Below the pieces are notes generated by a model, which saw only the letters and a program-made list of their open reading frames with translations, was not told the origin of the DNA and did no database searches. Source: Anseongella sp036570465 (GTDB lineage Bacteria > Bacteroidota > Bacteroidia > Sphingobacteriales > Sphingobacteriaceae). Taken from it: DNA of 16,239 bases. Where the stretch lies: positions 1 through 16,239 of the forward strand of contig DATCYD010000159.1 in the NCBI GenBank assembly GCA_036570465.1, in the 5' to 3' direction. The position numbers and the translations under genes were made by a program. Positions 7,686-16,120 of this stretch are shown here, piece by piece. Each line of letters starts with the position of its first letter. Position 1 is the stretch's first letter.

Positions 7686-8819
7686 TCAACTTAAGATCGA
7701 TTGCAAAGCATATCCTAATAGTGCTCCTCCTACGACAATCCAGAGGGCATTGACGCTTTTAAACCTGAATACGACCACCGCGCTGATCAGGGCAATTAGC
7801 CAGCTTTTCCAGTCTGTAAGTACTTCAGTGCCTAACTCAACGGAGACGGCAAGCATAACACCTACCGCTCCGATATTGACTCCATCGAGGAAACCGCTCA
7901 GCAATTTGGACTTGCGCATGCGTGGCACCAGCGGATTAAGGAGCATCACGAAAAAGAAAGAGGGTAAAAAGATACCGGCAGTAGCTGCCACGGCACCTGT
8001 CCAGCCCCCGATCTGGTAACCGATAAAAGTCGCGGTAGAGAGTACCGGCCCAGGTGTGAATTGCCCGATGGCAATGGCATCGAGCAACTGAGGCTGAGTG
8101 AGCCAGCCGAGCTTGTCTACCAATTCGTCCTGCAGGTAAGCTACCAGCACATATCCGCTGCCAAAAAGTACAGCACCTACCTTAAAAAAGACCCAGAAAA
8201 GCTTTGGAATGGCCACGGCTTTACTTCCTGCTAATAAAAGCAACACCGGTAAAAACGTCAAGGATTGAATGCGCTTTTCAGGTTTTCGCAGGAAAACTAA
8301 AAAAAGACCTATAAGTCCAGCTCCAAGAACAGCCATGATTTCACTGATGCCCCAAAAGCTTGCTGTAACGACCAACAGGCCAATTATCCCCAATTGCCAC
8401 CCCTTCAGGGCTTCTTTTCCAAGCTTGTAAAGAGCGTTCAGGATGATGGCAATCACAGCAGGCTTGATGCCATACAAAAAAGGTGCTGCCTGAGGCAGGC
8501 TGCCATATTCAGCATAAAACCAGGCAAAAACGCCCGTAATCACTACAGCAGGCAGGATAAAGCAGAATCCGGCTGTGAAAAGGCCAGGATATCCTGCCCG
8601 CTCATACCCGCAATGCATCGTCATCTCGGTTGAATTGGGGCCTGGGATCAGGTTGGTTGCGCCTACCAGATCGAGGAAATGTTCCCGTCTCATCCAGCCG
8701 CGTTTACCTACCACTTCCTCTTCCATCATAGCAATATGCGCCGCCGGCCCGCCGAAGGCAATGGTTCCCAACTTTAGAAATAAGCGGGCTATCTCCTTTA
8801 ATCTTTTTCTTTTATTCAC
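7686..8819 (-). CDS. chrA: CHR-family chromate transporter, two-domain (ChrA)
   Basis: ChrA proteins move chromate across the inner membrane, normally outward, and chromate mimics sulfate. The 377-residue product is a two-domain (long) CHR protein. The first domain (about residues 8-175) carries LGTIAFGGPAAHIAMMEEE and the LIPGPNSTEM loop. The second (about 205-375) repeats the plan with KVGAVLFGSGYVLVAYLQ and IGQFTPGPVLSTATFIGYQI. Hydrophobic helices fill both halves. The start codon is GTG at 8819, chosen because KEIARLFLKLGTIAFGG just after it is the usual family N-terminus; it lies 12 nt after the DoxX stop. The gene sits between DoxX and a sulfatase on the same strand. A role in sulfate rather than chromate movement is possible but cannot be decided from sequence. 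Confidence 0.93.
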   Translation of the reverse strand: MNKRKRLKEIARLFLKLGTIAFGGPAAHIAMMEEEVVGKRGWMRREHFLDLVGATNLIPGPNSTEMTMHCGYERAGYPGLFTAGFCFILPAVVITGVFAWFYAEYGSLPQAAPFLYGIKPAVIAIILNALYKLGKEALKGWQLGIIGLLVVTASFWGISEIMAVLGAGLIGLFLVFLRKPEKRIQSLTFLPVLLLLAGSKAVAIPKLFWVFFKVGAVLFGSGYVLVAYLQDELVDKLGWLTQPQLLDAIAIGQFTPGPVLSTATFIGYQIGGWTGAVAATAGIFLPSFFFVMLLNPLVPRMRKSKLLSGFLDGVNIGAVGVMLAVSVELGTEVLTDWKSWLIALISAVVVFRFKSVNALWIVVGGALLGYALQSILS

Positions 8820-8831
8820 AGCGATCGATAC

Positions 8832-9299
8832 CTATGAAGGCAGGGATCTGTCTGCCGACCATCGTCCACCTCCTTTGATAAGGAGAAAAAGACTCCCGAG
8901 CAGCATGGCAAAATCAGTACGCATCTCGTGGGCCATGCTCCAGAAACCATATCGGTCCAGATCGCGGAGTACAAAGGGGCCAAAGCTCTCTCCAAGTCCG
9001 ATCGGAATTTTCGTCACGATAATGGCCACTATCATATTCACCATCATCGCTAAAGCGGCGATTCTGGTTAATAATCCACATAGAATAAGAAGGCCGCAGA
9101 CCAGCTCAAAGCTGCCCACGAAATAGCCAAAGAATTCCGGAGTGGGGAAACCCATCTTTTCGAACCTCCCCGGGCCCAGCTGTAGGGGATATAGAAACTT
9201 TTGAATACCTTCGGATAAGAATACTGCTCCCACCATGAACCGGATGAGCAGGGTGGTTTTGGAACGGTCGGTTTGAATGATCCTTTGAAAGTTTGCCAT
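8832..9299 (-). CDS. DoxX family membrane protein
   Basis: DoxX-family proteins are four-helix inner-membrane proteins; some members are linked to thiosulfate:quinone oxidation or to oxidative-stress complexes, but most have no known reaction. The 155-residue product shows the family layout: a first helix with IRFMVGAVFLSEGIQKFLYP (about residues 20-40), GYFVGSFELVCGLLILCGLL (about 58-80) containing the conserved Glu of the family, a third helix with MMVNMIVAIIVTKIP, and a last helix before KGGGRW. The ATG begins on the base next to the last base of the hemerythrin-like stop codon, with no gap, so translation is probably coupled. ChrA follows after 12 nt. This is a different branch from the CSCGG-bearing MauE-like protein at 4635-5099: it lacks that motif. 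Confidence 0.9.
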   Translation of the reverse strand: MANFQRIIQTDRSKTTLLIRFMVGAVFLSEGIQKFLYPLQLGPGRFEKMGFPTPEFFGYFVGSFELVCGLLILCGLLTRIAALAMMVNMIVAIIVTKIPIGLGESFGPFVLRDLDRYGFWSMAHEMRTDFAMLLGSLFLLIKGGGRWSADRSLPS

Positions 9300-10031
9300 C
9301 TATCTTTTAGGGTTGAATTGTGCCAGATCATAAATACCCAGCTGTTTTTCAATACCGGCTACCTTTTCTACAAACTTTTTATAGCCACCTTCACCAAACA
9401 ACTGATGTTCCTGCTTTTCAAAGTCTTCGCCCAGGCTGTCAAATTCGTTTTTGCTGATGATATCCCTCAAAGCCGGGAAAAGCACTGTGTCTTCGCGGGC
9501 CTCATGAGGGCGGTACATACGAATGAATGAACTGAAAAGCATTTTCAGTTTTTGTTTATCGTCTTCCGAGTTAATAGCCGGTTGTTTTGCAAGCTGTAGG
9601 ATGTTGTCCGTGACTACCCTTCCCTGTTCGTGCTGGACGCGGAGTACTTTTACCAGATCGGTTAGTTTTCCCTTCTTTTCAAAACGGGGAAATAAATAAT
9701 CCTCTTCCAGTTTTTCGTGATATTCCTCGATGAAAGTACGTATAATGCCTGCTGAATCGCTGACCCATTGCGGATTGATGGATTGGTCCAAGGTTAGCAT
9801 GACCACAAAGTGATCATACACCAATAGGAGCCTGTTCAATACACCGTGCTCCCGCATCAGGTCTTCCGGCGGGCTCACTTCCTCTTCCTGTTTCCCCGGA
9901 TTACACCCTGTTAAACCACTTGCCGAAGTTCCTGTTATTCCGGCTAAAGTGAACACACTGCCCTTTCGAATGAAATCCCGGCGGGAAGCTGAAATGCTGG
10001 TTCCCCTATATGAAATGAGCGGCTTTTTCAT
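9300..10031 (-). CDS. Hemerythrin-like di-iron protein with Tat-type signal and lipobox
   Basis: This is a four-helix-bundle hemerythrin-domain protein, probably binding a di-iron centre and so O2, NO or peroxide. All expected ligands are visible in the right order: H62 (MREHG), H105 and E109 (EYHEKLEED), H134 (VQHEQG), H176 and E180 (RPHEARED). The N-terminus carries a twin-arginine-like motif, SRRDFIRKG at about residues 16-24, a hydrophobic stretch and a TGC lipobox (C43), suggesting export in the folded state and lipid anchoring. I chose the ATG at 10031 (MKKPLISYRG); the frame extends two codons to a TTG at 10037. It is the first gene of the run hemerythrin-DoxX-ChrA-sulfatase and abuts DoxX. 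A sensor or metal-repair role like RIC proteins is an alternative, but the export signal makes that less likely. Confidence 0.9.
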   Translation of the reverse strand: MKKPLISYRGTSISASRRDFIRKGSVFTLAGITGTSASGLTGCNPGKQEEEVSPPEDLMREHGVLNRLLLVYDHFVVMLTLDQSINPQWVSDSAGIIRTFIEEYHEKLEEDYLFPRFEKKGKLTDLVKVLRVQHEQGRVVTDNILQLAKQPAINSEDDKQKLKMLFSSFIRMYRPHEAREDTVLFPALRDIISKNEFDSLGEDFEKQEHQLFGEGGYKKFVEKVAGIEKQLGIYDLAQFNPKR

Positions 10032-10149
10032 GATCAAAGATTTTAATCATACCAATTCTTTACACCTCTTTTGTCACATAATACATGCCGGTATGCGACA
10101 AATTACAGCGTATTTGAATAAAAGTGTGGTGACCATGAAAAATAAATGA

Positions 10150-11250
10150 TCAGGGCTGCTTGATTTGAATAGTAAGGGCCGTTTCCGGACGAATCTCATC
10201 GCTGCCCCGGACCAGCAACGTGTCTCCCTCAGCCAGTTCTCCGAAGATCTCCATCCCTTCATCAAGGGAGACCCCTTGGCGCACATCCACCCATTCCGTT
10301 TTCCCGCCCTTCATCCTGACCACGAATTTCTTTTCGAGTGAAGTGACCACCGCAGTATTTGGCACCACAAAGGAGGCAGCGGGCCTGTTTAGCTGAAGCT
10401 GGGCCGTTGTATACATTCCAGGCTTCAACTTCCCAGAAGTGTTTTCATATTCATATTCCCAAAGTTCGGTGCGCGTATCGGGGTTAATATTCCCGGATTT
10501 CCGGGTGAGTTTTGCTTCAAAAGTCTCATTCACGATGGCATCGGTCGTAAAACTAAGTGGCTGGTCAGAAGGAACGCTATTGACATAGGTTTCCGGGACA
10601 TGCACTCTCAAGCGGAACTTGTTTGACGTTTCCAGGGTAAACAAAGCCCCACTAACCGAACCCATTCCGACCAGATCGCCTGGATCGACAGACCGGCTGG
10701 TAATCGTTCCCGAAAACGGCGCTCTGATCGTCAGATAATTCTGTATTTGTTTGTAGGCCTGAGCAGTTGAACTGGCCGACAGGATCGCGGCACTGTCTGC
10801 AAGCATCTGATTTTTTACGCTGATCAGCTCCCCTTCGGCTACTGCGCCTTCTTCTTTAGCTGCTATTTGTATTCGCCGGAATTTATCCAGGCTGGACGTA
10901 TAGCGGGCCCGGGCCGCTTGGTATTCGGCATTCGCCTCGGCGTACCTGGCTGCTGCCTCGGGGGCATCTAAAATGGCCAGAACTTGTCCGGATCTGACTT
11001 TATCGCCGATATCTACCCGTACCTTTTGAACAAACGCTTCGACTTTGGCATGGATCTCTGCCCGTTCATAAGGGAGTAATTCGGCAGGGATCTTTAAGGT
11101 TTTGCCCACTTCCTGTTTTTTGAGCACGAAAGCCTCCTTCAGATCGGCTACCTGTTCCGTCTTCTGCTTTTTTTCTCCACAAGCTGCCAGGATCAGGAAG
11201 ATACCAAAGAAGTTTAAGAGCTGGATGATGTTCTTTTTCATCTTATTCAT
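10150..11250 (-). CDS. RND efflux membrane-fusion (periplasmic adaptor) lipoprotein, HlyD/AcrA family
   Basis: This is the periplasmic adaptor that couples the RND pump to the outer-membrane channel. From the ATG at 11250 it has 366 residues and a lipoprotein signal (IFLILAAC, C24). Domains in order are a lipoyl/hairpin region with VEAFVQKVRVDIGDKVRSGQ and VLAILDAPEAAARYAEANAE, a coiled-coil hairpin, the returning lipoyl half (TIRAPFSGTITSRSVDPGDL), a beta-barrel (FRLRVHVPETYVNSVP) and a membrane-proximal domain (FVVPNTAVVTSLEKKFV). The frame is open to an ATG at 11298, which would overlap the pump gene by 17 nt; 11250 or 11241 is preferred because it places the signal at the N-terminus. It is the last gene of the operon, 31 nt after the RND stop. 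No regulator is visible. Confidence 0.93.
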   Translation of the reverse strand: MNKMKKNIIQLLNFFGIFLILAACGEKKQKTEQVADLKEAFVLKKQEVGKTLKIPAELLPYERAEIHAKVEAFVQKVRVDIGDKVRSGQVLAILDAPEAAARYAEANAEYQAARARYTSSLDKFRRIQIAAKEEGAVAEGELISVKNQMLADSAAILSASSTAQAYKQIQNYLTIRAPFSGTITSRSVDPGDLVGMGSVSGALFTLETSNKFRLRVHVPETYVNSVPSDQPLSFTTDAIVNETFEAKLTRKSGNINPDTRTELWEYEYENTSGKLKPGMYTTAQLQLNRPAASFVVPNTAVVTSLEKKFVVRMKGGKTEWVDVRQGVSLDEGMEIFGELAEGDTLLVRGSDEIRPETALTIQIKQP

Positions 11251-11281
11251 GTTAATGTCAAGTGCACGTTTATTCCTTGTT

Positions 11282-14200
11282 TTATTCTGTTGGTCCATTG
11301 TCGAAATATTTGCTGAACTGATCGTTCGGGTTCAACGACCTGCTTTGGTAGGCCCGTTTCCCAACCAATACCCGGTATACCAACGGCAGGAACAACAAAG
11401 TGCTGATCATCGAGAACAGCAGCCCGCCAATCACGGCCACCCCTAAAGGTGCGATCTGGTCGCCTCCTTCGCCCAGTCCGAGAGCCATCGGCAGCATTCC
11501 TGCGATCATCGCGAAGCTCGTCATCAGGATGGGCCTTATGCGGTTCGTTGCCGCAGTCATATGTGCGTTCTGGTTTCCTGCCTTGCGCAAGCTTTCTGCA
11601 TTGGTCACATACAGGATGGCGTTGGCAATAGCTACTCCAACGGCCATGATGGCGCCCATGTAAGATTGTATGTTCAGGGTATATCCTGCAATCAGCAACA
11701 TTAAAAAAGAACCCATTACTACAGCCGGAGCAATGGAAAGGGTGGCGATGGCTACCCGGAATGCCTGGAAATTTGCCGCCAGCATCAGGAAAATAACCGT
11801 AATGGCAATGAGCAAACCCAATTCCAGCTCACCCAGCGTCTGGTCCAGAAGCTCTATCTGCCCTCTTTGCAGGATCTTGGTGCCCTCGGGTAATTCTCCC
11901 AGATCCGCGATAGCTTCATTGATCCCGCCCGTAGCATTACCCAGATCGATATCATGAATATTGGCAGTAATAGTAATAAAACGCTGTTGGTTCAGGCGGT
12001 CGTACTCCCCGGGGCTGTTGATCCGGCTCCATTTGGCCACGTCCCTCAGGTACAGTTTTTTATCCTTTTTGTTCACCACGGGGATCATCGCGATTTCGGC
12101 TGAACTGTTCATCCGGTACTGGGGATATTCTACCTGTACCTGATAAGCGTTCCCGGAAGCGGGGTCCCTCCAATAATTCGGCGTGGTGAACCGGCTGGAT
12201 GAAGTGGCGGTTACCATCGATTGGGCGATTTCTTTCACGGTGACCCCGAGCTGCCCGCTTTTAACCCGGTCGATATGGATCTTTAGCCCCGGGTAATTCA
12301 AGGGGGTAGCGATCTGCACATCCCTAAGGTAGGGGATTTCCCTGAGTCTTTGCTCCAGACGGGAAGCAATCTGGCTGGATGCCTCAAGGTCCTTTCCCAC
12401 AACGGCAAGCTCTACCGGATTGGTCGATCCCAGGTTCAACACCTGGTCTACCAGGTCGCCCGGCTCAAAAGAGATTTTTGCACCCGGAATCTCTTCTTTT
12501 ACACGCGCCCTGAGCTCTTCCTTGAATTCTTCAATTGGATAATCTGCATCCTCCTTGAGCTTGATCTTGGTCACCGATTCATGGGGTCCGCTGGTCCAGA
12601 GATGGATCAGGTTAACCGGGTAGGCCGAAGGCTGGGTGCCCACGAAGGCAGAGCTGATGTCAATATTTTCCTTGCCCACAATTTCCCCGGCAATTTGCAG
12701 GAGTTTCTGCGTCGCTTCTTCGGTCCGTTCCAGGCGGGTGCCGGTTTTCAATCGAAGTCTGACCTGGGCCTGGCCCGCGTCGGTTTTCGGGAAAATGTCC
12801 ACTCCTGTGAAATAAAAACACCCTGCCAGCAGCAGCCCGACAATCAGGAAAAAGGAGACCAGCGCCAGGGAAGTCCTGGAAGCTAATCGTTCCAGCAACT
12901 TCAGGTACCTCTGCTTGAACCGGTTGAACTTACTTGATGGATGGTCTTCCTGCTGCACGTGCTTCATCATCCAAACAGCTGCGACCGGCACAAAGGTCAT
13001 GGATAAAATAAAGGAAGCGATCATGGCAAAGCCTACAGCCAGGGCCATGGGCATGAACATTCCCCGGGGAACCCCTGACATAAATAGGGATGGGGCAAAC
13101 ACGGCCAGGATGCTGAACAGGATGAGCAGCTTCGGAAAAACAATTTCCTTACAACCGTCCAGTATAGCTCTTGCCTTTGTTTTTCCCATTTCAAAATGCC
13201 GGTGGATATTTTCAATCGTCACCGTGGCCTCATCCACCAGGATCCCGACCGATAAGGCAAGCCCTCCAAGGGTCATAATGTTAATCGTCTGCCCGGCCGC
13301 GTTCAGGCAGATAACACTGCTCAGCAAGGCAATCGGAATGGTAAGCACCACGATCAGGGCGCCTCTGGGGTCTCGCAGGAATAACAGCACCATGAGGCCG
13401 GTCAAAAGAGCTCCAAGCATCCCCTCGAAAAGTACCCCCTTTAAGGAGTTGATAACATAACCAGATTGGTCAAACTCATACGATACCTTAATATCATCAG
13501 GTACAGCTGCCTGCATGTCCGGCAAGGCGGCTTTTACCCTTTTAACCACTTCCCAGGTGGAAGCATCTGCCCGCTTGGTGACTGGTATATAGACCGATCT
13601 TGCTCCGTTGACCAGGGCATAGGCCGTCGTGATATCCGAGCCGATCTCCACGCTGGCAATGTCCTTTAGATAAACCGAAGCTCCTTCACCTAATTTCAGC
13701 GGGATATTTTCAAGTTCCTTTACATCCTCCACCACCGTATTCTGGGGAGTGATCAACATCTCATCGCCCACCCGCAGGTTGCCGGCCGGAGAAATGGTGT
13801 TGAATTCAGCCAGTGCCTGCACGATCTCATCAGGCGTATAATTATAATTCCGCACTTTTTCCGGATCCACCTTGATAACGACCGTTTTCTGGCTTCCTCC
13901 AAAAGGGGGAGGTGCCGATACCCCGGGAAGGGTAGAGAACATCGGTCTGACCCGGAACAAGGCCAGATCCTGGATCTCACCGAGCGTCCTGGTTTCAGAG
14001 GTAAAGACCAGCTGGCCTACCGGAACACTGCCGGCGTCAAAACGGGTAACGAACGGGGGAACGGTTCCAGGGGGCATAAAGGCCCGGGAACGGCTCACAT
14101 ACCCGGCCACTTCGGCCGCAGCCTGACTCATGTCGGTACCCTCGTGAAAGGTGATCTTGATCAGCGCGTTCCCCTGGATTGATTTGGATTCTACCGATTT

Positions 14201-14431
14201 CACCCCTGTAACATATAGAAAATGGTACTCATAATAAGACGTTACAAATCCCTCCATTTGTTCAGGCGAGAGCCCCCCATAGGGTTGAGCTACATAAATA
14301 GTTGGCAAACCGAATTTTGGGAAAATGTCTATTTTCATGGTCCTGATAGCCATGATGGAAAAGAATACCACGGCAATCACCGATACAATAATGGTAATAG
14401 ATTTACTTAACGAGCCTTCAATTAGCTTCAT
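11282..14431 (-). CDS. RND-family efflux transporter permease (AcrB/MdtB-like)
   Basis: This is the inner-membrane proton-driven pump of a tripartite efflux system. From the ATG at 14431 the protein has 1049 residues, the family size, with the usual two repeats, each a transmembrane block plus a large periplasmic domain. Typical segments are the first helix and loop (IDIFPKFGLPTIYVAQPYGG), TM4 (LGGLALSVGILVDEATVTIE), and near the end GAIMAVGVAIANAILYVTNA and the TM11-12 region (MIAGMLPMALGLGEGGDQIA). The canonical TM4 Asp-Asp pair is D400-E401 here, and the TM10 Lys of AcrB (K940) is A936. The frame extends 7 codons to a TTG, which I reject. It starts one base after the outer-membrane-factor stop. 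The substrate is unknown; a heavy-metal (CusA) assignment is not supported. Confidence 0.95.
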   Translation of the reverse strand: MKLIEGSLSKSITIIVSVIAVVFFSIMAIRTMKIDIFPKFGLPTIYVAQPYGGLSPEQMEGFVTSYYEYHFLYVTGVKSVESKSIQGNALIKITFHEGTDMSQAAAEVAGYVSRSRAFMPPGTVPPFVTRFDAGSVPVGQLVFTSETRTLGEIQDLALFRVRPMFSTLPGVSAPPPFGGSQKTVVIKVDPEKVRNYNYTPDEIVQALAEFNTISPAGNLRVGDEMLITPQNTVVEDVKELENIPLKLGEGASVYLKDIASVEIGSDITTAYALVNGARSVYIPVTKRADASTWEVVKRVKAALPDMQAAVPDDIKVSYEFDQSGYVINSLKGVLFEGMLGALLTGLMVLLFLRDPRGALIVVLTIPIALLSSVICLNAAGQTINIMTLGGLALSVGILVDEATVTIENIHRHFEMGKTKARAILDGCKEIVFPKLLILFSILAVFAPSLFMSGVPRGMFMPMALAVGFAMIASFILSMTFVPVAAVWMMKHVQQEDHPSSKFNRFKQRYLKLLERLASRTSLALVSFFLIVGLLLAGCFYFTGVDIFPKTDAGQAQVRLRLKTGTRLERTEEATQKLLQIAGEIVGKENIDISSAFVGTQPSAYPVNLIHLWTSGPHESVTKIKLKEDADYPIEEFKEELRARVKEEIPGAKISFEPGDLVDQVLNLGSTNPVELAVVGKDLEASSQIASRLEQRLREIPYLRDVQIATPLNYPGLKIHIDRVKSGQLGVTVKEIAQSMVTATSSSRFTTPNYWRDPASGNAYQVQVEYPQYRMNSSAEIAMIPVVNKKDKKLYLRDVAKWSRINSPGEYDRLNQQRFITITANIHDIDLGNATGGINEAIADLGELPEGTKILQRGQIELLDQTLGELELGLLIAITVIFLMLAANFQAFRVAIATLSIAPAVVMGSFLMLLIAGYTLNIQSYMGAIMAVGVAIANAILYVTNAESLRKAGNQNAHMTAATNRIRPILMTSFAMIAGMLPMALGLGEGGDQIAPLGVAVIGGLLFSMISTLLFLPLVYRVLVGKRAYQSRSLNPNDQFSKYFDNGPTE

Positions 14432-14432
14432 T

Positions 14433-15800
14433 TTATGGTTGAATTTGGTCAAGGAAAATAGTTATATCGCCATCGATCACTGCCAGACGCAGCAGGGACT
14501 TCCAGGAATCGATATAAGCGTTCTTTAAACGGGCCTCGGCATTCAGCAGGTCATATTGCGCCTGGATAAGTTCCGTATAATCCACCAGACCGGCCTTGTA
14601 CCGGGTTTGCAGCACCCTGTAGGCGGACTCACTGGCTTCATATTCAACCGGAACTTCACCAGCTATCTTTAGGTTAGTGGAAAAATTCCCGAGAGCTACT
14701 TGCTTCTGCTTATTCAGGCTAATCTGCGTTTGGGTCAGATAACTCCTGGATGACCGGAGCAAGGCCTCCTGCCGCCGGGTTTTAAGATGGGTATTGCTCA
14801 AATCCAGGATAGGAAAAACGATCTGAAACCCTATGCCATAATTATAGCGGCTGAATGACCAGCCGTCGGATTTGTTGACCGTTCCGTCAAAACCGATTCC
14901 CGATCCGCGCCCGTAAGCGGTGCTCCAGAATTCCAACCGGGGTGTCCAGGAGCGTTTGATCTGTTTCAGGCTGGCTTCATTTGCTTCCACATCAAACTGT
15001 GCCATACGAAGCAGCGGGTTCTGACCGGGATCCGGTGAGGCGGCGGAGAGCGCAGGAAGATGCTCAAAAAGAAAATCATCGATCTCAAAATCCTGCAGAT
15101 TTTCCGTAGCCAGTAATTCGGCCAGCTCTTGTTTCTGGGTTTCCAGCAGGTTTTGCAGATCATACAAAGCAGTATTGGTCTTGGACAGTTCCCCTTTAAA
15201 CTTAAGGCTATCCACGCCGGGGCGGATACCAGCTCTTGCCAGCGAGGCAACCTGCTTCAGATGGAACGCGTTGCGTTCCACGTTCTTTTCATATGCCTTT
15301 ATCAATTCCCCCGTGGTAGCTATTTCGAGATACATAAAGGCAACCTGGAATTTTACTCTTAATACTTCGTCCTCCACGCTTGCCAGCCCTTTCTCGTATA
15401 GTTTTTTATGGTATTCTATAGAGGCTGAACGTTGACCAAATGTAACCGGCGACCATTTGAGCATGAGGCTGGCCGCGGAGCCTGGCACTCCATCATCGTT
15501 ATTCTCACTGGAAGGCGGACCGCTGATTGGGATCAGTGTTGCCGGATAATGCATACCGGTGATGTTGTTGTAAGTGGAATAATTCGCCTGATAAGCAGCG
15601 TCCAGTGAGGGAAGCAAGGTGTTTTTTTCTAATGATATGCTAGCCTTGGCAGCTTCGGCCTGCGCTTGTTTAGCTGCTATGGCGGGATAATTTTCTGCCG
15701 CCATTTCAAGCAGGGATCTCAGATCCGCTTGCCCGAAAGCATAGGATGTGGACAGCAAAAGAATAGATAACAAGATGATACAGTGTCCTTTTGTTTTCAT
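14433..15800 (-). CDS. Outer-membrane efflux protein, TolC/OMF family
   Basis: This is the outer-membrane channel partner of the RND pump. The 455-residue product has a cleavable signal (ILLLSTSYAFGQA), so it is not a Cys-lipidated OMF. It then has two long helical repeats typical of TolC proteins: LRSLLEMAAENYPAIAAKQA near the start and KAGLVDYTELIQAQYDLLNA near residue 415, where the family motif YxxGxxxYxxxLxAQ is recognisable. Alternating barrel strands (GYGIGFQIVFPILDL-like segments near 305-325) complete the pattern. It is the first gene of the operon, whose order is channel, pump, adaptor, rather than the common adaptor, pump, channel. The 1-nt spacing to the pump gene points to coupled translation. 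ATG at 15800. Confidence 0.93.
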   Translation of the reverse strand: MKTKGHCIILLSILLLSTSYAFGQADLRSLLEMAAENYPAIAAKQAQAEAAKASISLEKNTLLPSLDAAYQANYSTYNNITGMHYPATLIPISGPPSSENNDDGVPGSAASLMLKWSPVTFGQRSASIEYHKKLYEKGLASVEDEVLRVKFQVAFMYLEIATTGELIKAYEKNVERNAFHLKQVASLARAGIRPGVDSLKFKGELSKTNTALYDLQNLLETQKQELAELLATENLQDFEIDDFLFEHLPALSAASPDPGQNPLLRMAQFDVEANEASLKQIKRSWTPRLEFWSTAYGRGSGIGFDGTVNKSDGWSFSRYNYGIGFQIVFPILDLSNTHLKTRRQEALLRSSRSYLTQTQISLNKQKQVALGNFSTNLKIAGEVPVEYEASESAYRVLQTRYKAGLVDYTELIQAQYDLLNAEARLKNAYIDSWKSLLRLAVIDGDITIFLDQIQP

Positions 15801-15914
15801 ATTTTATTGAATATGCGTGCAATAATGCCCGTAACTCATGCTGATAAAATCAGGATAAACCTTACGACAATTTTTCCTCAAATCTTGATTGGTAAACTTT
15901 CATGGTCAGGTTAA
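15801..15914 (-). promoter_or_regulatory. Probable promoter region of the efflux operon
   Basis: This 114-nt gap lies upstream of the minus-strand efflux operon and must hold its promoter if transcription starts here. The nearest match to the Bacteroidota -7 element TAnnTTTG on the minus strand is AAGATTTG (15886-15879), one mismatch, without a clear -33 TTG at the right distance. No operator repeat was seen. The call rests on position. Confidence 0.35.
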
Positions 15915-16109
15915 ATGAGGAAGCCCAAATATAACTACCTGATAATGAAAAAGTATGGCGGTATTGAGATGGATTTTGGCGGTTTTGAAAATGGGCTATT
16001 CAAAAAAATACCATTCCATATTGGGGATGGAAAAGATCAAACTGTTATCGCCGAGCAGCGTTTAACCGAACTGGAGAGCCGGTCTCGCGTTAAATTAGCG
16101 CTGAAATAG
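15915..16109 (+). CDS. Possible small hypothetical protein (64 codons)
   Basis: I do not recognise this ORF. It could encode 64 residues (or 53 from the internal ATG at 15945) with a soluble, mixed-charge composition (YGGIEMDFGGFENGLFKK, then ELESRSRVKLALK). There is no signal peptide, membrane helix or known motif. It lies between the divergent efflux operon and the convergent partial gene at 16121, and it fills a gap of about 300 nt that is otherwise empty. It may be a real small gene, a degraded remnant or chance. Confidence 0.3.
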   Translation: MRKPKYNYLIMKKYGGIEMDFGGFENGLFKKIPFHIGDGKDQTVIAEQRLTELESRSRVKLALK

Positions 16110-16120
16110 GTAAACTAACG

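Noticed and set aside
8575..9126. 183-codon plus-strand ORF across ChrA and DoxX
   Set aside because: It is antisense to two well-supported genes and rich in Arg/Pro/Ser with no domain.
10084..10095. Near-palindrome CATGCCGGTATG upstream of the hemerythrin-like gene
   Set aside because: It is 12 nt with one mismatch, single-copy and not a recognised operator; such a short palindrome can arise by chance.
11251..11298. Longer adaptor start at 11298
   Set aside because: It would put 16 polar residues before the lipoprotein signal and overlap the pump gene; the start at 11250 fits the signal better.
12915..13460. 181-codon plus-strand ORF inside the RND pump gene
   Set aside because: It lies antisense to strongly conserved pump sequence, and its translation has no recognisable domain; it is a by-product of codon use on the other strand.
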